Positions 45,391-56,734 of a stretch of DNA of 64,000 nucleotides are shown here, piece after piece; positions within the stretch are counted from its first letter, which is position 1; each line of letters opens with the position of its first letter. The DNA lies in contig JARFIW010000968.1 of assembly GCA_036346225.1 (NCBI GenBank), positions 1,983,829-2,047,828 of the forward strand, given 5' to 3'. The notes under the pieces are model-generated. The model saw nothing but the letters and a program-made list of their open reading frames with translations. It had not been told where the DNA came from and did not search any database. Position numbers and translations under genes: made by a program. This stretch comes from Platerodrilus igneus. Lineage: Eukaryota; Arthropoda; Insecta; Coleoptera; Lycidae.

Positions 45391-47406
45391 TATGTATTAA
45401 CTGGAACTCTCGAGCCCCGACGTTGTGCCGTCCAATAAAACTTAATATGATAACGCCGTACTCGGTGTCAATGGCGTTTTCTTACTTGACTCCACCTCTC
45501 TGTGTTCAATTAATCAAATTACACTCCCACTAATTTCATTATTCTGCCACGGCTAGCTTTTATTATTATTCTACACAAAGTTACGATAATCAATTCTTCT
45601 TCCTTTTACCCCTTTATGATTACCTCTTTGTTTGAATTATAAAATGAAGGTAATTAATTCCATATAATAAAAACAAATATTATATACAGGTTTTGAAAAT
45701 TATTAAAATACACTTTTCAATCAATCAATATTGTAAGTCTTATTTATCTCAAAAATCATATGCTTTGCAATCAATCTAAAGTCACCAAAAACTACTCTTT
45801 TTATCAAAGAAGCCTGGAACGTTCAAAACCCCTTTATTATATTACGTACTTTCAACATATGCAAAGTTCGTTGCTGACTCTGTTACACAAGTTTATCTTA
45901 ATTAGGCAAATTCAATATTCAAATTCAAATAGAAAAAAATGTTTTAAAACTAAATAAGATCTATCCTGGTCTGTTTACTTCGTGCTTCTTTATTTCTTTC
46001 TCGCAACTCAAAATTGTACCAAGATTATCGACGCATCCATTATCAATTAGAATTTTCCATGCATTATTATACCATCCAGTTGGATCATTAACATCGTATT
46101 CGAAATTATTCTCCACCAATTCGGAATTATGATATACCCATTTGAAATATTATCTATCCACTCGCTTTATTATACACCCATTTAAATCATTACCATCGGC
46201 CTCAAATTATTGTCGTCACCCTTGAATTTATTATACACCCATTTGAATCATCACCATCGGCCTCAAATCTATTATATTATTACACCTCGAATTATTCTCA
46301 CCAGTCTCAGAATATTATACACCCACTTGAAATTTTATCTATCCACTTGAATTTATTATCGTCAGCCTCCGAATTATACACCCATGAATTATTGTCACCA
46401 GCCTCAGAATATTATCGTCAAACTTACATTTATTGTCATCCGCCTCAGAATTAATGTCGTCAGCCTCCGAATTATTATCGTTAAACTTAGAGCCCTATTA
46501 TTATTATATTTTAGTTTAAATAAATTCCCCAAATTCTACTTACGTTAATCGGCAATAGAAATTTTCATATTCGTAGCACTATCTGTCACTAAACAATTTT
46601 ACTATTAAAATATTATTATTACGCGTTACTCTTAGATTCAGAGTAACGCAGTTTGGCCTTGTTGAGTTGAAACTGAGCTCCGTTATCATTGCTCGCTGTT
46701 AATATATGGGTTGATCCCCCTTTCTATGTGGGCTTGGCTTACTAATCTTAACCAATGAGGTCTTTGTATTTCCTTTGTATTTTCTGATGTAACATTTTTG
46801 GCTTTTCGAGTAATGGTTGTTTGCTACAGATGCTTTGTTATCAGACCATGCGGTGTTTTGAGTAAATAATCGCTTTTCCATATTATACAAAAATACCTGA
46901 TGCAATTTGAATTTCGATTTTCATGTTTATTTACGCATCTTTGATTACCTTTACTATTAAAAATTGTTGATTGTTTGTACGCACTTACACAAGGCTTTGT
47001 TAAGTTTTATATCTTATCTCCGTATTATTATAACTGATTAGAATTCTTTTGAATGCGTGTTTAATTACATGAACTATGCTTACTTCTGCTGAAAAATATG
47101 ATCGTTTGCATTACTTAAATTTACTAAAGCTCTATATACCGGGTGTTTAATATTTGTTATTTACCTAATGCATGAATTACCTATTTCTATGCTAAATATG
47201 CGTCCTATTGTTATAAGATGTGCTTATTTGCGTCACTTAAAACTACTTATACTCTATATACAAGGTGTTAAATGCTTACTATTTACAAACTATCCCAATT
47301 ACTCAATTTTCTACTAAATAAATGCAGTTTTCTGCTTTCTATTATAATTTATGATTCCTAAACGACCATTGCTATAAAATACACCCTTAAACAACCTCTT
47401 ATCACA
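45386..47406 (-). mobile_element. Third LTR-like block, minus strand (LTR + primer site, rest missing)
   Basis: On the minus strand the block begins at 47406 with TGTGATAAGAGG beside a TA tract, similar in style to element B's TGTGTAAGGGAGG. Near 45434-45409 it reaches TGGACGGCACAACGTCGGGG and CTCGAG, a primer-site-like sequence sharing the GGCTCGAG end with elements A and B. About 25 bp later it stops in the (TA)n. I infer a 5' LTR of about 1.97 kb plus leader of a related element. Inside, 46050-46500 is semi-repetitive (CACCCATTTGAATCAT, CATCGGCCTCAAA, GTCAGCCTC). No coding region is present. Confidence 0.45.
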
Positions 47407-47407
47407 G

Positions 47408-47408
<1 letters not shown>

Positions 47409-47446
<38 letters not shown>
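47409..47446. repeat. (TA)n tract
   Basis: About 18 TA units between the third LTR-like block and the foldback repeat. Confidence 0.95.
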
Positions 47447-47451
<5 letters not shown>

Positions 47452-47462
47452 TATAAAATTTT

Positions 47463-47831
47463 AAGTTGTTAATTATCTTCTATGGGAATATGTTCGTCCA
47501 CTAGTCGATAAGAAAAACTCTCATTTATAAATTTGTCGACGTTTCGGGTAATTTACTCCCTTAATCATGACCTATGGATATTAGTTATAATACAAATCTA
47601 CATAACTGGTGCTACTTACAATCTATGCGAGCTTTTTTTTTGTTAAAAGCAGAAATTAAAAAAGATCCCATAGATTGTAAGTAGCACCAGTTATGTAGAT
47701 TTGTATTATAACTAATACTCATAGGTCATGATTAAAGGAATAAATTACCCGAAACGTCGACAAATTTATAAATGAGCGTTTTTCTTATTGACTAGTGAAC
47801 GAACATATTCCCAAAGAAGATAATTAACAAC

Positions 47832-47834
<3 letters not shown>
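47463..47834. repeat. Foldback (inverted repeat) element, arms about 166 bp
   Basis: The left arm (47463-47628) is the near-perfect inverse of the right arm (47669-47834): TTAAGTTGTTAATTATCTTC versus GAAGATAATTAACAACTTA, and ATTTGTCGACGTTTCGGGTA versus TACCCGAAACGTCGACAAAT. The loop of about 40 bp holds a T run and an A run. Read outward, each arm has a short GGG...CCC stem followed by GAAACGTCGAC, a motif reminiscent of hammerhead-bearing tails of Penelope-like elements. No protein is encoded. Confidence 0.88.
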
Positions 47835-47895
<61 letters not shown>

Positions 47896-47920
47896 TACAA
47901 ATATATATACAATTATCCTG

Positions 47921-47966
<46 letters not shown>

Positions 47967-47980
47967 CAGGATAATTGTAT
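47831..47980. repeat. (TTA)n and (TA)n tracts with a palindrome
   Basis: TTA x 16 (47831-47880) leads into TA repeats. ATACAATTATCCTGTCAT (about 47907-47924) is inverted in ATGACAGGATAATTGTAT (47963-47980) with only TA repeat between, making a long perfect AT-rich palindrome. Confidence 0.93.
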
Positions 47981-48445
47981 GTTTACGGGGAGGGATTTCA
48001 AACTGTTGTTATTAAAATTGTTAATTTTGGTTAAGACATGATAGTAATAATTTTAGGTATGTAACTTTAGATTTACTACGAGGATTATGAGCTGTTGTTT
48101 TTAGTGTTAAATTTGGGGATTTTTTGGTTGTTATTTCAGAGGGGTAACGACTTAAAAACTACAGCTCGCCATTTTTAAAGTAATTTTGTTGTTCTGCCGC
48201 ATATATGTATATTGGGGTTATTGAATTTTTTTTGTGTTTGGGAATACTGTGCTCTTGTACATATTTTTTTTTACTTAGAGGTTTCTTTTTTGTATGTTTT
48301 GTTGTGAGTTGTGAATGAGTGAGTGTATTTTTTAATTTTTCAGGCCTTCCTTTATTTTTGGTATTCGTAAGACCCGCCTACTCACCGGTTGAGCCCGGTC
48401 ATTTTCTTTCTTTGGGTTTTTTTAGGTTACGTCGATGTACGTAGC
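47981..48445. mobile_element. Right end of the outer insertion that split the LINE
   Basis: This sequence ends in GTACGTAGCA directly before AGCT, the same tetranucleotide that ends the left LINE half at 28313. Contains CTACTCACCGGTTGAGCCCG and T-rich stretches. I saw no clear similarity to 28314-29047 beyond the inverted tip, so it is more likely the other half of the same element (for example a solo LTR) than a second LTR. Confidence 0.5.
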
Positions 48446-50265
48446 AAGCTAAAAGATAAAAATATTAACGAAAGATTTGAAAAAGTCAAATGAATTGCTG
48501 AAAGATATAGGGAAAATTTCTGATACTAAAGAAGTAGAAACAGAATGGAATAACATTAAATCCAGCTTAGACATGGCGGCCAGAGATATTCTGGGTTATA
48601 CACAAATAGAAAATAAGAAGTCATGGCTAACAAAGGATATCCTGAATTTAATAGAAAAAAAACGAAAGTACAAAAATACATCAGACAAAACAGGAAAACA
48701 GATACAAAGCCATAAAATGGAAAATTATTTGCATATGCAGGAAAGCTAAAGAACATTGGATTTATAAAAAGTGCAAAAAAATACAAACCAAGATGGAAAT
48801 CGGAAAGACAGACGAAACATACAAATTAATTTGAATGAACTTTAGGGATATAAAACCATATAGCAAAATATAAGAGACGCGGGAGAAAACGTCATTATAG
48901 AAAATGTAGAGAAATTGATTAAATGGCAAGAATATATAGGTAACTTATATGCAGAAGAGGAACTAATAGCATTAGAACAGCAATGAGACATTGAAAATGA
49001 TGACTTGAGATATTCTATACTTATAGATGAGTTTGAATTAGCATTAAAGCGTCTGAAAAATGGTATGGCACCGGGTACAGATAAGGTGCAAGCAGAAACT
49101 CTAAAAGCCGCTGGACAAGCAGTAACAGAACGTCTCTTCCAACTTGTAAGCTATATGTATGAGACGGGCCAGATACCCAAAGATTTCAAACGTAACATTA
49201 TAGAAACTATACCAAAAAAGAAAGAGGCGCGGATAGATGTGAAAATTTTTTAATAATAAGTTTGACAGCACACGTTTCAGAAACATTAAGTAGAATTGTA
49301 CAAAGACGAATGGAAAAACTAGCTGAATAAATACTAGGAGAAGATAAATTTGGATTTAGGCGAAACAGGGGAACACGGGAGGCTATTTTAGCTCTGAGGG
49401 TGATAATGGAGAAAGCAATAGAAAAGGGGGAAAGCGTGTATATAAGGTTTGTAGATCTGGAAAAAGCGTTCTACAATGTAAAATGGAAAAAGGTGTTCGA
49501 AATACCAAAAAGGATTGTAATGAGTTTTAGGGATAGACGGATAGTACATAGCTTATACAAAAAACAAACAGCGGTAATAGAATTAGAGCAGAAAAGTAGA
49601 GATGTAAATATTAGGAGAGCGGTGAGACAAGGATGTGCCTCATCCGCATTAATTTTTAATTTGTACATTGAAGAGGCAAGAATACTGTCAAATACAGGAA
49701 GTTACTTGGAATTACTATGCATGAACAAAAGATTGATATGCTTAGATTTGCAGATGATATAACGGTATTAGCATCTAGCAAAGAAGAGTTAGAAGCTGCT
49801 CTAATGAAATGGAAACAGTTCTAACAGAGAGTTACGGTATGAAAATTAACAAAAATAAAACTAAAGTTCTAGTATGTAAAAGGGGAGAAAATAAATAAAA
49901 AATAAGAATCAAAATAGGTAACGAGAACTTACACGAGGTTAAAAATTTCTGCTACCTAGGAAGCCAAATAACGCAAGATGGGAAAAGCACAAAAGATATA
50001 AAACAAAGATTATCACAAGGTCGTGCTACATTTAACATGAAAAAGCAACTACTGTGTTCAAAGACAACAAACATAGAAACAAGTAAAAGTTTGCTTAAAA
50101 CATATATATGGAGCACAGCACTGTATGGCTGTAAAGCATGGACAGTAGCAGAAGCAGACAAGAAAACGGTAGAAGCCTTTGAAATGTGGTGCTACAGACG
50201 TATGATGAAGATATCATGGACATACAAAGTTAAGAACAAAGAGGTACTAGAAATGGTAGGGTAAG
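48446..50265 (+). pseudogene. LINE reverse transcriptase, frame-broken
   Basis: Readable blocks: NELLKDIGKISDTKEVETEW, ALKRLKNGMAPGTDKVQAET (RT motif 0/1 region), FGFRRNRGTREAI, YIRFVDLEKAFYNV (catalytic Asp; usually F-D-N), VRQGCASSALIFNLYIEE, LRFADDI (the F-A-D-D box), FCYLGSQITQDGKSTKDIKQ, TYIWSTALYGCKAWTVAEAD, CYRRMMKISW. At least five stops or frame shifts separate them. The enzyme would copy LINE RNA at the nicked target. The C-terminal Y-G-C-K-A-W-T block is typical of RTE-type LINEs. Confidence 0.88.
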
Positions 50266-50399
50266 AAAGAAATATGTGGAAAGCAGTAAAAAATAGGAGA
50301 GATAGAATGAAAGGCCACATACTAAGACATGAGGAAATAGTGCTGAATATATTAGAATCAGAATAAAAATCTATGGAGGTACGATTCCCAAGATGGAAA

Positions 50400-51805
50400 A
50401 ACAAATGACGAAAAAAATAACTGTACTTAAACATGATGATTATTATAATCAACTACAGATATTGGTCTTGCAATATTCTCAAGTAATGTTAATTGTGCAA
50501 AAAGAATTACTGGATAACTATTAATGTCTATTAATGTCTAAGTGTTGGGGGATCTTTGGCAGCCACAGCCTGCTTAGCCTTCTTCACATACCCTATATGT
50601 GATTTTCCAATGCTCCACCCGATGGTAATGCATTGGCCAGGAAGCGAGTTTTTTTACCTGAAAAATTTTTAATTTTGCCCAACCCTTGCTGTTCCAAACA
50701 AGGTAGGGATCTTTAACGTGCGTGACAACACACACACGGGACTTCCATTTTACCTCTCATCCGAACAAGGACGTATTTTTGTGAAAAATGCTCGCCTAAT
50801 ATTTTTCAAGCGGACCGTGTCGGGATTCGAACCCTGGACCTTGGGCGTAGTAGTCATACACATACCAACTACGCCACGGAACCGCCCCTCTTCACATACC
50901 ACTGAATCTCGGTAAAATAGGGCATATAATTAGAAAGCAATAAAAGGGGAATCCAGCTGTATATAGGCTGTTTTGCGAATTTCAGGGAACTGTAAGCTAG
51001 CTCAGAACATAAATAAGTTGAGGTACACGTCCAACCAGTTTCAAGACGTAAAACCTAATGACGAAAAAACAAGTGTACTTAAATCTGATGATTATTATAA
51101 ACAACTACAGGTGTTGGCTGTGAAATATTTTCAACTAATGTTGATTGTGCGAAAGGATAATTGGAAAAACTATTAATTCGACAAAAGTTCAAGTGCAGGG
51201 GGAACTTGGCAGCCAAAAGCTGCTTACCCTCCTTTACATACCACTGAATATCGGGGAAATAGGGTATATAACTGTAAAACAATAGAAGGTGATCGAACTG
51301 CATCAAACAAGAAAGAACAGCAGCTATGTTCAAAGACAACGAACATAGAAACAAGAAGAAAATTGTTCAAATATGTGTGGAGCACAGCACAGTACGTCTA
51401 TGAAATAGGGGTAGTAGGAAAAGCAAACAGAAAGAGATAGAAGCCTTCTGAAATGTTGTGCATCAAATGTATGAGGATGGTAGCATGACCAGACAAAGTT
51501 AACAATAAATAGGTTATAGAAATAGTAGAGGAGTAAAGATATCTGTGGAAAACAAAAAAAATAGGAGAAATAGAATGACATAGTTTCTAAGGCATTTCTG
51601 GGCAATAGTGCGGGATATATTACAAGCAGAGATAGGAAAAAAGGTAGAGGTAGACCGAGGTCAGACTTTCGCATGCAGATAGTGATAGATGCAGACTGTG
51701 CAAATTCCAGGGAAATGTGAAGGTTAGTTTAGAATAGGAAACAATGAGGGTACGCATCTAACTTGTTCCAGGACTGAAGACCTAATGATGATGATGAAGC
51801 AATAA
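50400..51805 (+). repeat. LINE 3' region with degenerate repeats of its own RT C-terminus
   Basis: The segment GATGATTATTATAA-CAACTACAG occurs at about 50435 and 51085, each followed by related GGCAGCC...CTGCTTA and CTGAATCTCGG-type blocks. From about 51310 a second, decayed copy of the C-terminal RT DNA appears (TTCAAAGACAACGAACATAG, GTGTGGAGCACAGCACAGTA), comparable to 50055-50130. The same architecture is found at 56735-57745, so it is a feature of the family rather than a local accident. Confidence 0.75.
50593..50889 (-). mobile_element. tRNA-derived SINE, copy 1
   Basis: About 297 bp on the minus strand, flanked by CTTCACATACC at 50582-50592 and 50890-50900 (11-bp target duplication). 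It interrupts the 3' region of the LINE. The head has an A box and B box (GGTTCGAATCC inverse at about 50827-50837). The body shares CGCACGTTAAAGATCCCTAC with the other copies, with a few mutations. Confidence 0.9.
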
Positions 51806-52149
51806 AGTATCTTAAAGATATCCGTGTGCTGTTGAAGTAAGAAATTGCAACGTATACATTAGAGTAGGGATCCCCAAATTTTGTTGTTTCGTAGACAACG
51901 TGCCAATTTTTTCTGCGTTGAATGGGTAGGCCCTGAGATCTTTCTAATATCGAATTGATACAAATACATCACCTTCAAACGTGTTTTTGGCAGCTCATAT
52001 AGTGCTACTCCGTTTGATAAGTTTAATGGTAGAGTGAAAAATTTAAAAAGAAAGACTTGTCAAGTTTTAAACACTTTTTAATTAAAACGACACAAAATTG
52101 AAATCAAGTAAAATTACATCGTAAAGTAACTACACAAAAATATTAACAC

Positions 52150-54140
52150 CTTTAGTGGAAGGGATGAGAGCATGATGTATTCATGGCAAATTTTCAATAT
52201 TTGGCTTCAATTTAGTTAGGTTCAATCTTAAATCTCTTCGATCGGTGATTTTTAATGTTTTTTTTGGTTAGAAGATTGGCAACCCCTCTGAAATCCTTTA
52301 GAAATGAACATAGAAAAGTTATCAGAAACTTTCTTGCGATAGTCCATATTGCAGGATAAGTAATAGATATGTCTCTCTGAAACAAAAATTGCTATCCCTT
52401 TCTGAACTGCACTTTAAGTTCTTCGTCAGTGCTCATCCCGATCGGTTTTCCTTGTACTATGACATCCGTTTCTTCAATGTCACCGTATAGATCTATAATC
52501 CAGTGTAATATTTCCTTAGTCAAAACATCCCTAAGCCTAGTTTCAAAGTCTATGTGAAGAATATTCAAATGTTGAACGTACGTTAAAACGTCATCAACCT
52601 GACAGTTAGTCTGTGACAAATTAGGAACTGGGAAAATTCGCTCCGTCCAATATTTTGCTTCATTAGTTTAATACTGACTAGAAAGGCTGAAATGATAGGC
52701 TTTGTCTTTATCAAATTTAGACTGTCAGTTTGTTACTGCAAGTTAACTTCATTAAATTTAGTGAACAAGTCTGTTAAATAGGCAATGTCTGGCTTCCACA
52801 TAACTAAATTTTCTTTTAAAATTGGACCTTTATCATCCAAAAATCTAAAACTGTCACAAAAAATAAAACAAATCGTGTCAAATATAAACTTTTGGACAGC
52901 CAGTGCACTTCAGTGTAAAGAATCAATTGATTAAAGGTCTTATCATTATCTTCACACAGTTGAGTAAATAACATATTATTCAACTCCTTACTTTGAATTT
53001 TATTTACTGCGTTAATGGCAAATTGACAAGATTGACGCATTTTACAACTCAGATTTTTAGCAACTACATGTTGCCAATGGATGGTAGGCGGCTCCGTAGC
53101 GTAGTGGTATGTGTGTGACTACTACGCCCAAGGTCCCGGGTTCGAATCCCGACACGGTCCGCTTGAAAAATGTTAGGCGAGCATTTTTCACAAAAATACA
53201 CCCTCGTTCGGATGAGAGGTAAAATGGAGGTCCCGTGTGTGAGTGTTGTCACGCACGTTAAAGATCCCTACCTTGCTTGGAACAGCAAGGGTTCGGCAAA
53301 ATTCAAAATTTTCCAGGTAAAAAAAACTCGCTTCCTGGCCAATGTAGTACTTTCGGGTGGAGCATTGGAAAATCAAATGTAATGCCAATGGATGGCACAA
53401 TGTAATGCAAACACCCCGGGTTCATCTAGTTTTAAATGGTTTAGAAATCCACGATAGCGCCCAAGCATGGACGGTTCTCCATCTGCTGCCGCTGATATTA
53501 TATTTTATACAGAAATTGCTTTTTCTATGAAATAATCTCTCAAAAAATTAGGTATTGATTCACCTTTAGGTTGTCAACGTTCTCACAAAGAGCAGTTCTT
53601 CTTGGATTTCTTTGTCCGTAACAAAACGAACATTTGCCAATAATAATGCTTCAGTACCAGGTGAAGTTGACTTGTTAAATTGTATAAAGAAGTGGGTGAT
53701 TTGCAGGTAATTACTCAAGAAGCTTTGAAGATCGAAACACATTTCATCAATACGTCTTGGCATCATGTAGTTGCCCAAAGGGATTTTTCTGATTATATCA
53801 TATGCAGGTTTGTGTAGAACAGTTCTTAAAACTTATTCAATGACTGGCAGAATTAATTGTTTCCCAGATTTTGCTATAAGAAGCGAGATATTGAAAGACG
53901 CTCGTTTCTTTGTGACGTCGAAGTAAATACTATCTATCGTGGGGCTTTTGTGATTTTTCTTTAAGTATTTGAAAGTAGTTCAAAATTTATCTGTTTTATC
54001 ATGGTAGCACCTTTTCAGATGTTCCTCTAGCTTGGATGGTTTCACAGCATCATTGCTCAAAACTTTCTTGCGTAAAAGACACATAGGCATTTGTTGGTCT
54101 GACTATGGCAGAATATCTTTTGTATGTATATAGAGAGGAA
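52150..54140 (-). pseudogene. ZBED/FAM200-like hAT transposase, interrupted by a SINE
   Basis: Minus-strand order: a BED-like zone (KVLSNDAVKPSKLEEHLKRC), MPRRIDEMCFDLQSFLSNYL, TSPGTEALLLANVRFVTDKE (first catalytic region, altered), ADGEPSMLGRYRGFLNHLK (second Asp), then VFALHCAIHW, where a SINE sits. After it: the Q-H-V-V-A-K continuation, FAINAVNKIQSKELNNMLFT and TEVHWLSKSLYLTRFVLFF. Then a C-terminal stretch including LIVQ-poor decayed sequence to about 52392. Stops and frame shifts are numerous. Known relatives are vertebrate and invertebrate ZBED5/FAM200/SCAND3-like hAT proteins. Confidence 0.75.
53085..53382 (+). mobile_element. tRNA-derived SINE, copy 2 (best preserved)
   Basis: About 298 bp, flanked by TGCCAATGGATGG at 53072-53084 and 53383-53395 (13-bp target duplication). 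The head (53087-53160) has an A box TAGCGTAGTGG (53097-53107) and a perfect B box GGTTCGAATCC (53139-53149), i.e. an RNA polymerase III promoter. The body contains CACCCTCGTTCGGATGAGAG and CACGCACGTTAAAGATCCCT. The 3' part ends GGAAAATCAAATGTAA. It has no coding capacity and would need LINE enzymes to move. Confidence 0.93.
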
Positions 54141-54295
54141 TCATGTACCATAAAGCATTGTTTTTAAAGATAGAAAAATGTGTACTACCGATTGCTAAAA
54201 CGTTGGAAAAAACTATTAAGGAATACCCGCGTAACTGCGGTTGACTTTAATATTGAACTACTATCACCTCAAATTATAATCGGTGTATCTATGCA

Positions 54296-54760
54296 GCGAC
54301 GAAGAGGTAGAAGCGATCTACAAAAATATCGAAAACATATTAAGATACGTAAAAGGACATGAAAATTTAATAATTACGGGGGATTTTATTGCAGTAGTAG
54401 GTGAGTGTAAGGAAGGAGCGGTAGTAGGTTTATTTGGTTTAAGCACGAGAAACGACAGGGGTAATAGACTGGTAGAATTTTGCGACAAGAACAATTTAAT
54501 CATAACAAATACATTATTTCGACATCATGCTAGAAGGCGATATATATGGAAGATGCCAAGAGATATACGAATGTAACAAATAGATTACATTCTTGTTAGA
54601 CAACGTTTTAGGAATCAAGTAAAAGACTGTAGAAGCTACCCAGAAGCAGATATAGACCCTGACCACAACATCGTAATTATGAAGGCCGCACTTAAATTTA
54701 AAAATTTGAAAAAAAGAAACGGAAAAGGGCACTTTAACTTTGAGAAACTAAAAGATAAAG
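54296..54760 (+). pseudogene. LINE copy 2: endonuclease C-terminal half
   Basis: Reads EVEAIYKNIENILRYVKGHE, LIITGDFIAVVGE (the catalytic Asn of D-F-N is Ile here), FCDKNNLIITNTLFRHHARR, an in-frame stop near 54575, then D-Y-I-L-V-R and KAALKFKNLKKR. The D-x-N to D-x-I change alone would be expected to disable the nuclease. Confidence 0.8.
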
Positions 54761-56450
54761 ATATTCAAGAAAGATTAAAAAAAAAGTCAAATGAATTGCT
54801 AAAAGATATCGGCAAAATATCTGATACTAAGGAAGTAGAAACAGAATGGAATAACATTAAATCCAGCCTAGACATGGCGACCAGAGATATTCTGGGGTAT
54901 ACACAAAAAGAAACTAAGAAACCTTGGATAACAAAGGATATCCTGAATTTAATAGAAGAAAGACGAAAATACAAAAATAAATCAGACGAAACAGGAAAAC
55001 AGAGATACAAAGCTATAAAATGGGAAATTATTCGCAAATGCAGGAAAGCTAAAGAACAATAGATTGATGAAAAGTGCAAAGAGGTACAAACTAAGATGGA
55101 AATAAGAAAGACAGATGAAGCATATAAACTAATTATAATGAATTTTAGGGATATAAAACCGTGTAGCAAAAACGCGGGAGGAAACGTTATTATAGAAAAT
55201 GTAGAGAAAGTGGGTGGATGGCAAGAATATATAGGGAATTTATATGCACAAGAGGAACTAACAGCATTAGAACAGGAATCAGACATTGAAAATGCTGACT
55301 TGGGGTATCCTATACTTAGAGATGAGTTTGAATTAGCATTAAAGGGTATGAAAAATGGTAAGACGCCGGGCACAGAATAGGTGCAAGCAGAAACTTGTAA
55401 GCTATATGTACGAGACATGCGAGATACCCAAAGATTTCAAAAAGAAAGGCGCGGATAGATGTGAAAATATTCGAACAATAAGTTTGACAGCGCACGTGTC
55501 AAAAATATTAAGTAGAATTGTACAAAGACAAATGGAAAAACGAGCTGAAAAAATACTAGGAGAACATCAATTTGGGTTTAGGTGAAACAGAGGAACACGG
55601 GAGCCTATTTTAGCTCTGAAAGTGATAATGGAGAAAACAATAGAAAAACGGGAGAGCGTGTATATAGGGTTTGTATATCTGGAAAAAGCATTCTACAATG
55701 TAAAATGGAAAAAAATGTTTGAAAAGATTGGAATGAGTTATAGAGATAGACGAATAATACATAGCTTATACAAAGAGCAAATAGCAGTAATAGAATTAGA
55801 GCAGGAACGTAGAGAAGTAAACATTAGGATATGGGTGAGACTGGGATGTGCTCTATCCCCATTAATTTTTAACTTGTACATTGAAGAGGGAATGAATACT
55901 GTCAAACGCAGGAAGACATTTGGAATTACTATGCAGGGACAAAAAATTGATATGCTTAGATTTGCAGATGATATAGCGGTACTAGCATCTTGCAAGGAAG
56001 AGTTAAAAGCTGCTCTTAATGAAATGAAAACGGTTGTAACAGAGAAATAAGGTATGAAAATTAACAAAAATAAAACTAAAGTACTAGTATGCAACGGAGG
56101 GGAAAATAAATCAAAAACAAGAATACAGATAGGTTAAGGATTCCTGCTACCTAGGAAGCAAAATAACACAAGATGGGAAAAGTGCAAAAGATATAAAACA
56201 AAGATTAGCACTAGGTCGTGCTACATATACCAAGTAAAAGCAACTACTGTGTTCAAAGACAACAAACATAGAAGCAAGGAAAAGATTGCTAAAAACATAT
56301 GTGTGGAGCACAGCTCTGTACGGCTGTGAAGCCTAGACAGTAGAAGAAGCGGACAAGAAAAAGGTAGAAGCCTTTGAAATGTGGTGCTACAGACGTATGA
56401 TGAAGATGTCATGGACAAACAAAGTTAAGAACGAAAATGTACTAAAAATG
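54760..56450 (+). pseudogene. LINE copy 2: reverse transcriptase, frame-broken
   Basis: Blocks: SDTKEVETEWNNIKSSLDMA, FELALKGMKNGKTPGTE with a stop at 55378-55380, LTAHVSKILSRIVQRQMEKR, HQFGFR with a stop, YIGFVYLEKAFYNVKW (catalytic Asp replaced by Tyr: F-V-Y-L versus F-V-D-L), LGCALSPLIFNLYIEEGMNT, IDMLRFADDIAVLASCKEEL. Then W-S-T-A-L-Y-G-C-E-A with a TAG where the first copy has W-T. It is inactive. The P-L-I-F-N-L-Y motif is better preserved than in the first copy. Confidence 0.87.
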
Positions 56451-56734
56451 GTAGGGGGAAAAAAGAAATATATGTAAAACGGTAAAATATAGAAGAGATA
56501 TTATGATAGGCCAGGGGCCACATACTACGGCATGCGGGAATAGTGAGAAATATCTATTAGAAGCAGAGATAGGAAAAAAGAGAAGTAAAGGTAGATTCAG
56601 GTTAGATTACTGCACACAGATAGTGAAAGATTTTGGCTACAGGAATTTCAGGGAAACGTGTAGGCTAGCTCAGAATAGAAATCAATGGAGCTACGCATCC
56701 AATCAGTCACAAGATGGATAAACTAATGACAAAA

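Larger units (their letters stand above)
48446..51805 (+). mobile_element. RTE-like LINE, 3' part (reverse transcriptase and tail)
   Basis: Resumes the LINE that stops at 28313. Relative to the other copy (54.3-57.7 kb) the reading carries on through the AGCT junction without loss. It includes RT (48446-50265) and a long 3' region with repeated C-terminal fragments, a SINE insertion (50593-50889) and an end in TAATGATGATGATGA at about 51783-51797, like the short-repeat tails of RTE elements. Confidence 0.82.
51860..54280 (-). mobile_element. hAT relic, ZBED/FAM200-type, minus strand
   Basis: TAGGGATCCCCAAATTTTGT near 51866 resembles a hAT-Charlie-type end. Transposase blocks run on the minus strand from about 54140 down to 52150. 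A SINE is inserted in the catalytic region (53085-53382). The right end was probably lost where the second LINE begins at about 54296. Confidence 0.65.

Noticed and set aside
28314..48445. Outer insertion being a single giant DNA transposon (Maverick-like)
   Set aside because: No capsid, polymerase B or similar genes; the content is explained by nested LTR elements, and the 4-bp duplication fits LTR insertion better.
53087..53160. A genuine tRNA gene from the A/B boxes
   Set aside because: The same head recurs at 50.8 and 63.3 kb with a fixed body and target duplications, so it is a SINE head.
54765..55418. 217-codon minus-strand frame
   Set aside because: Antisense of the LINE RT; hydrophobic composition reflects reversed Lys-rich codons.
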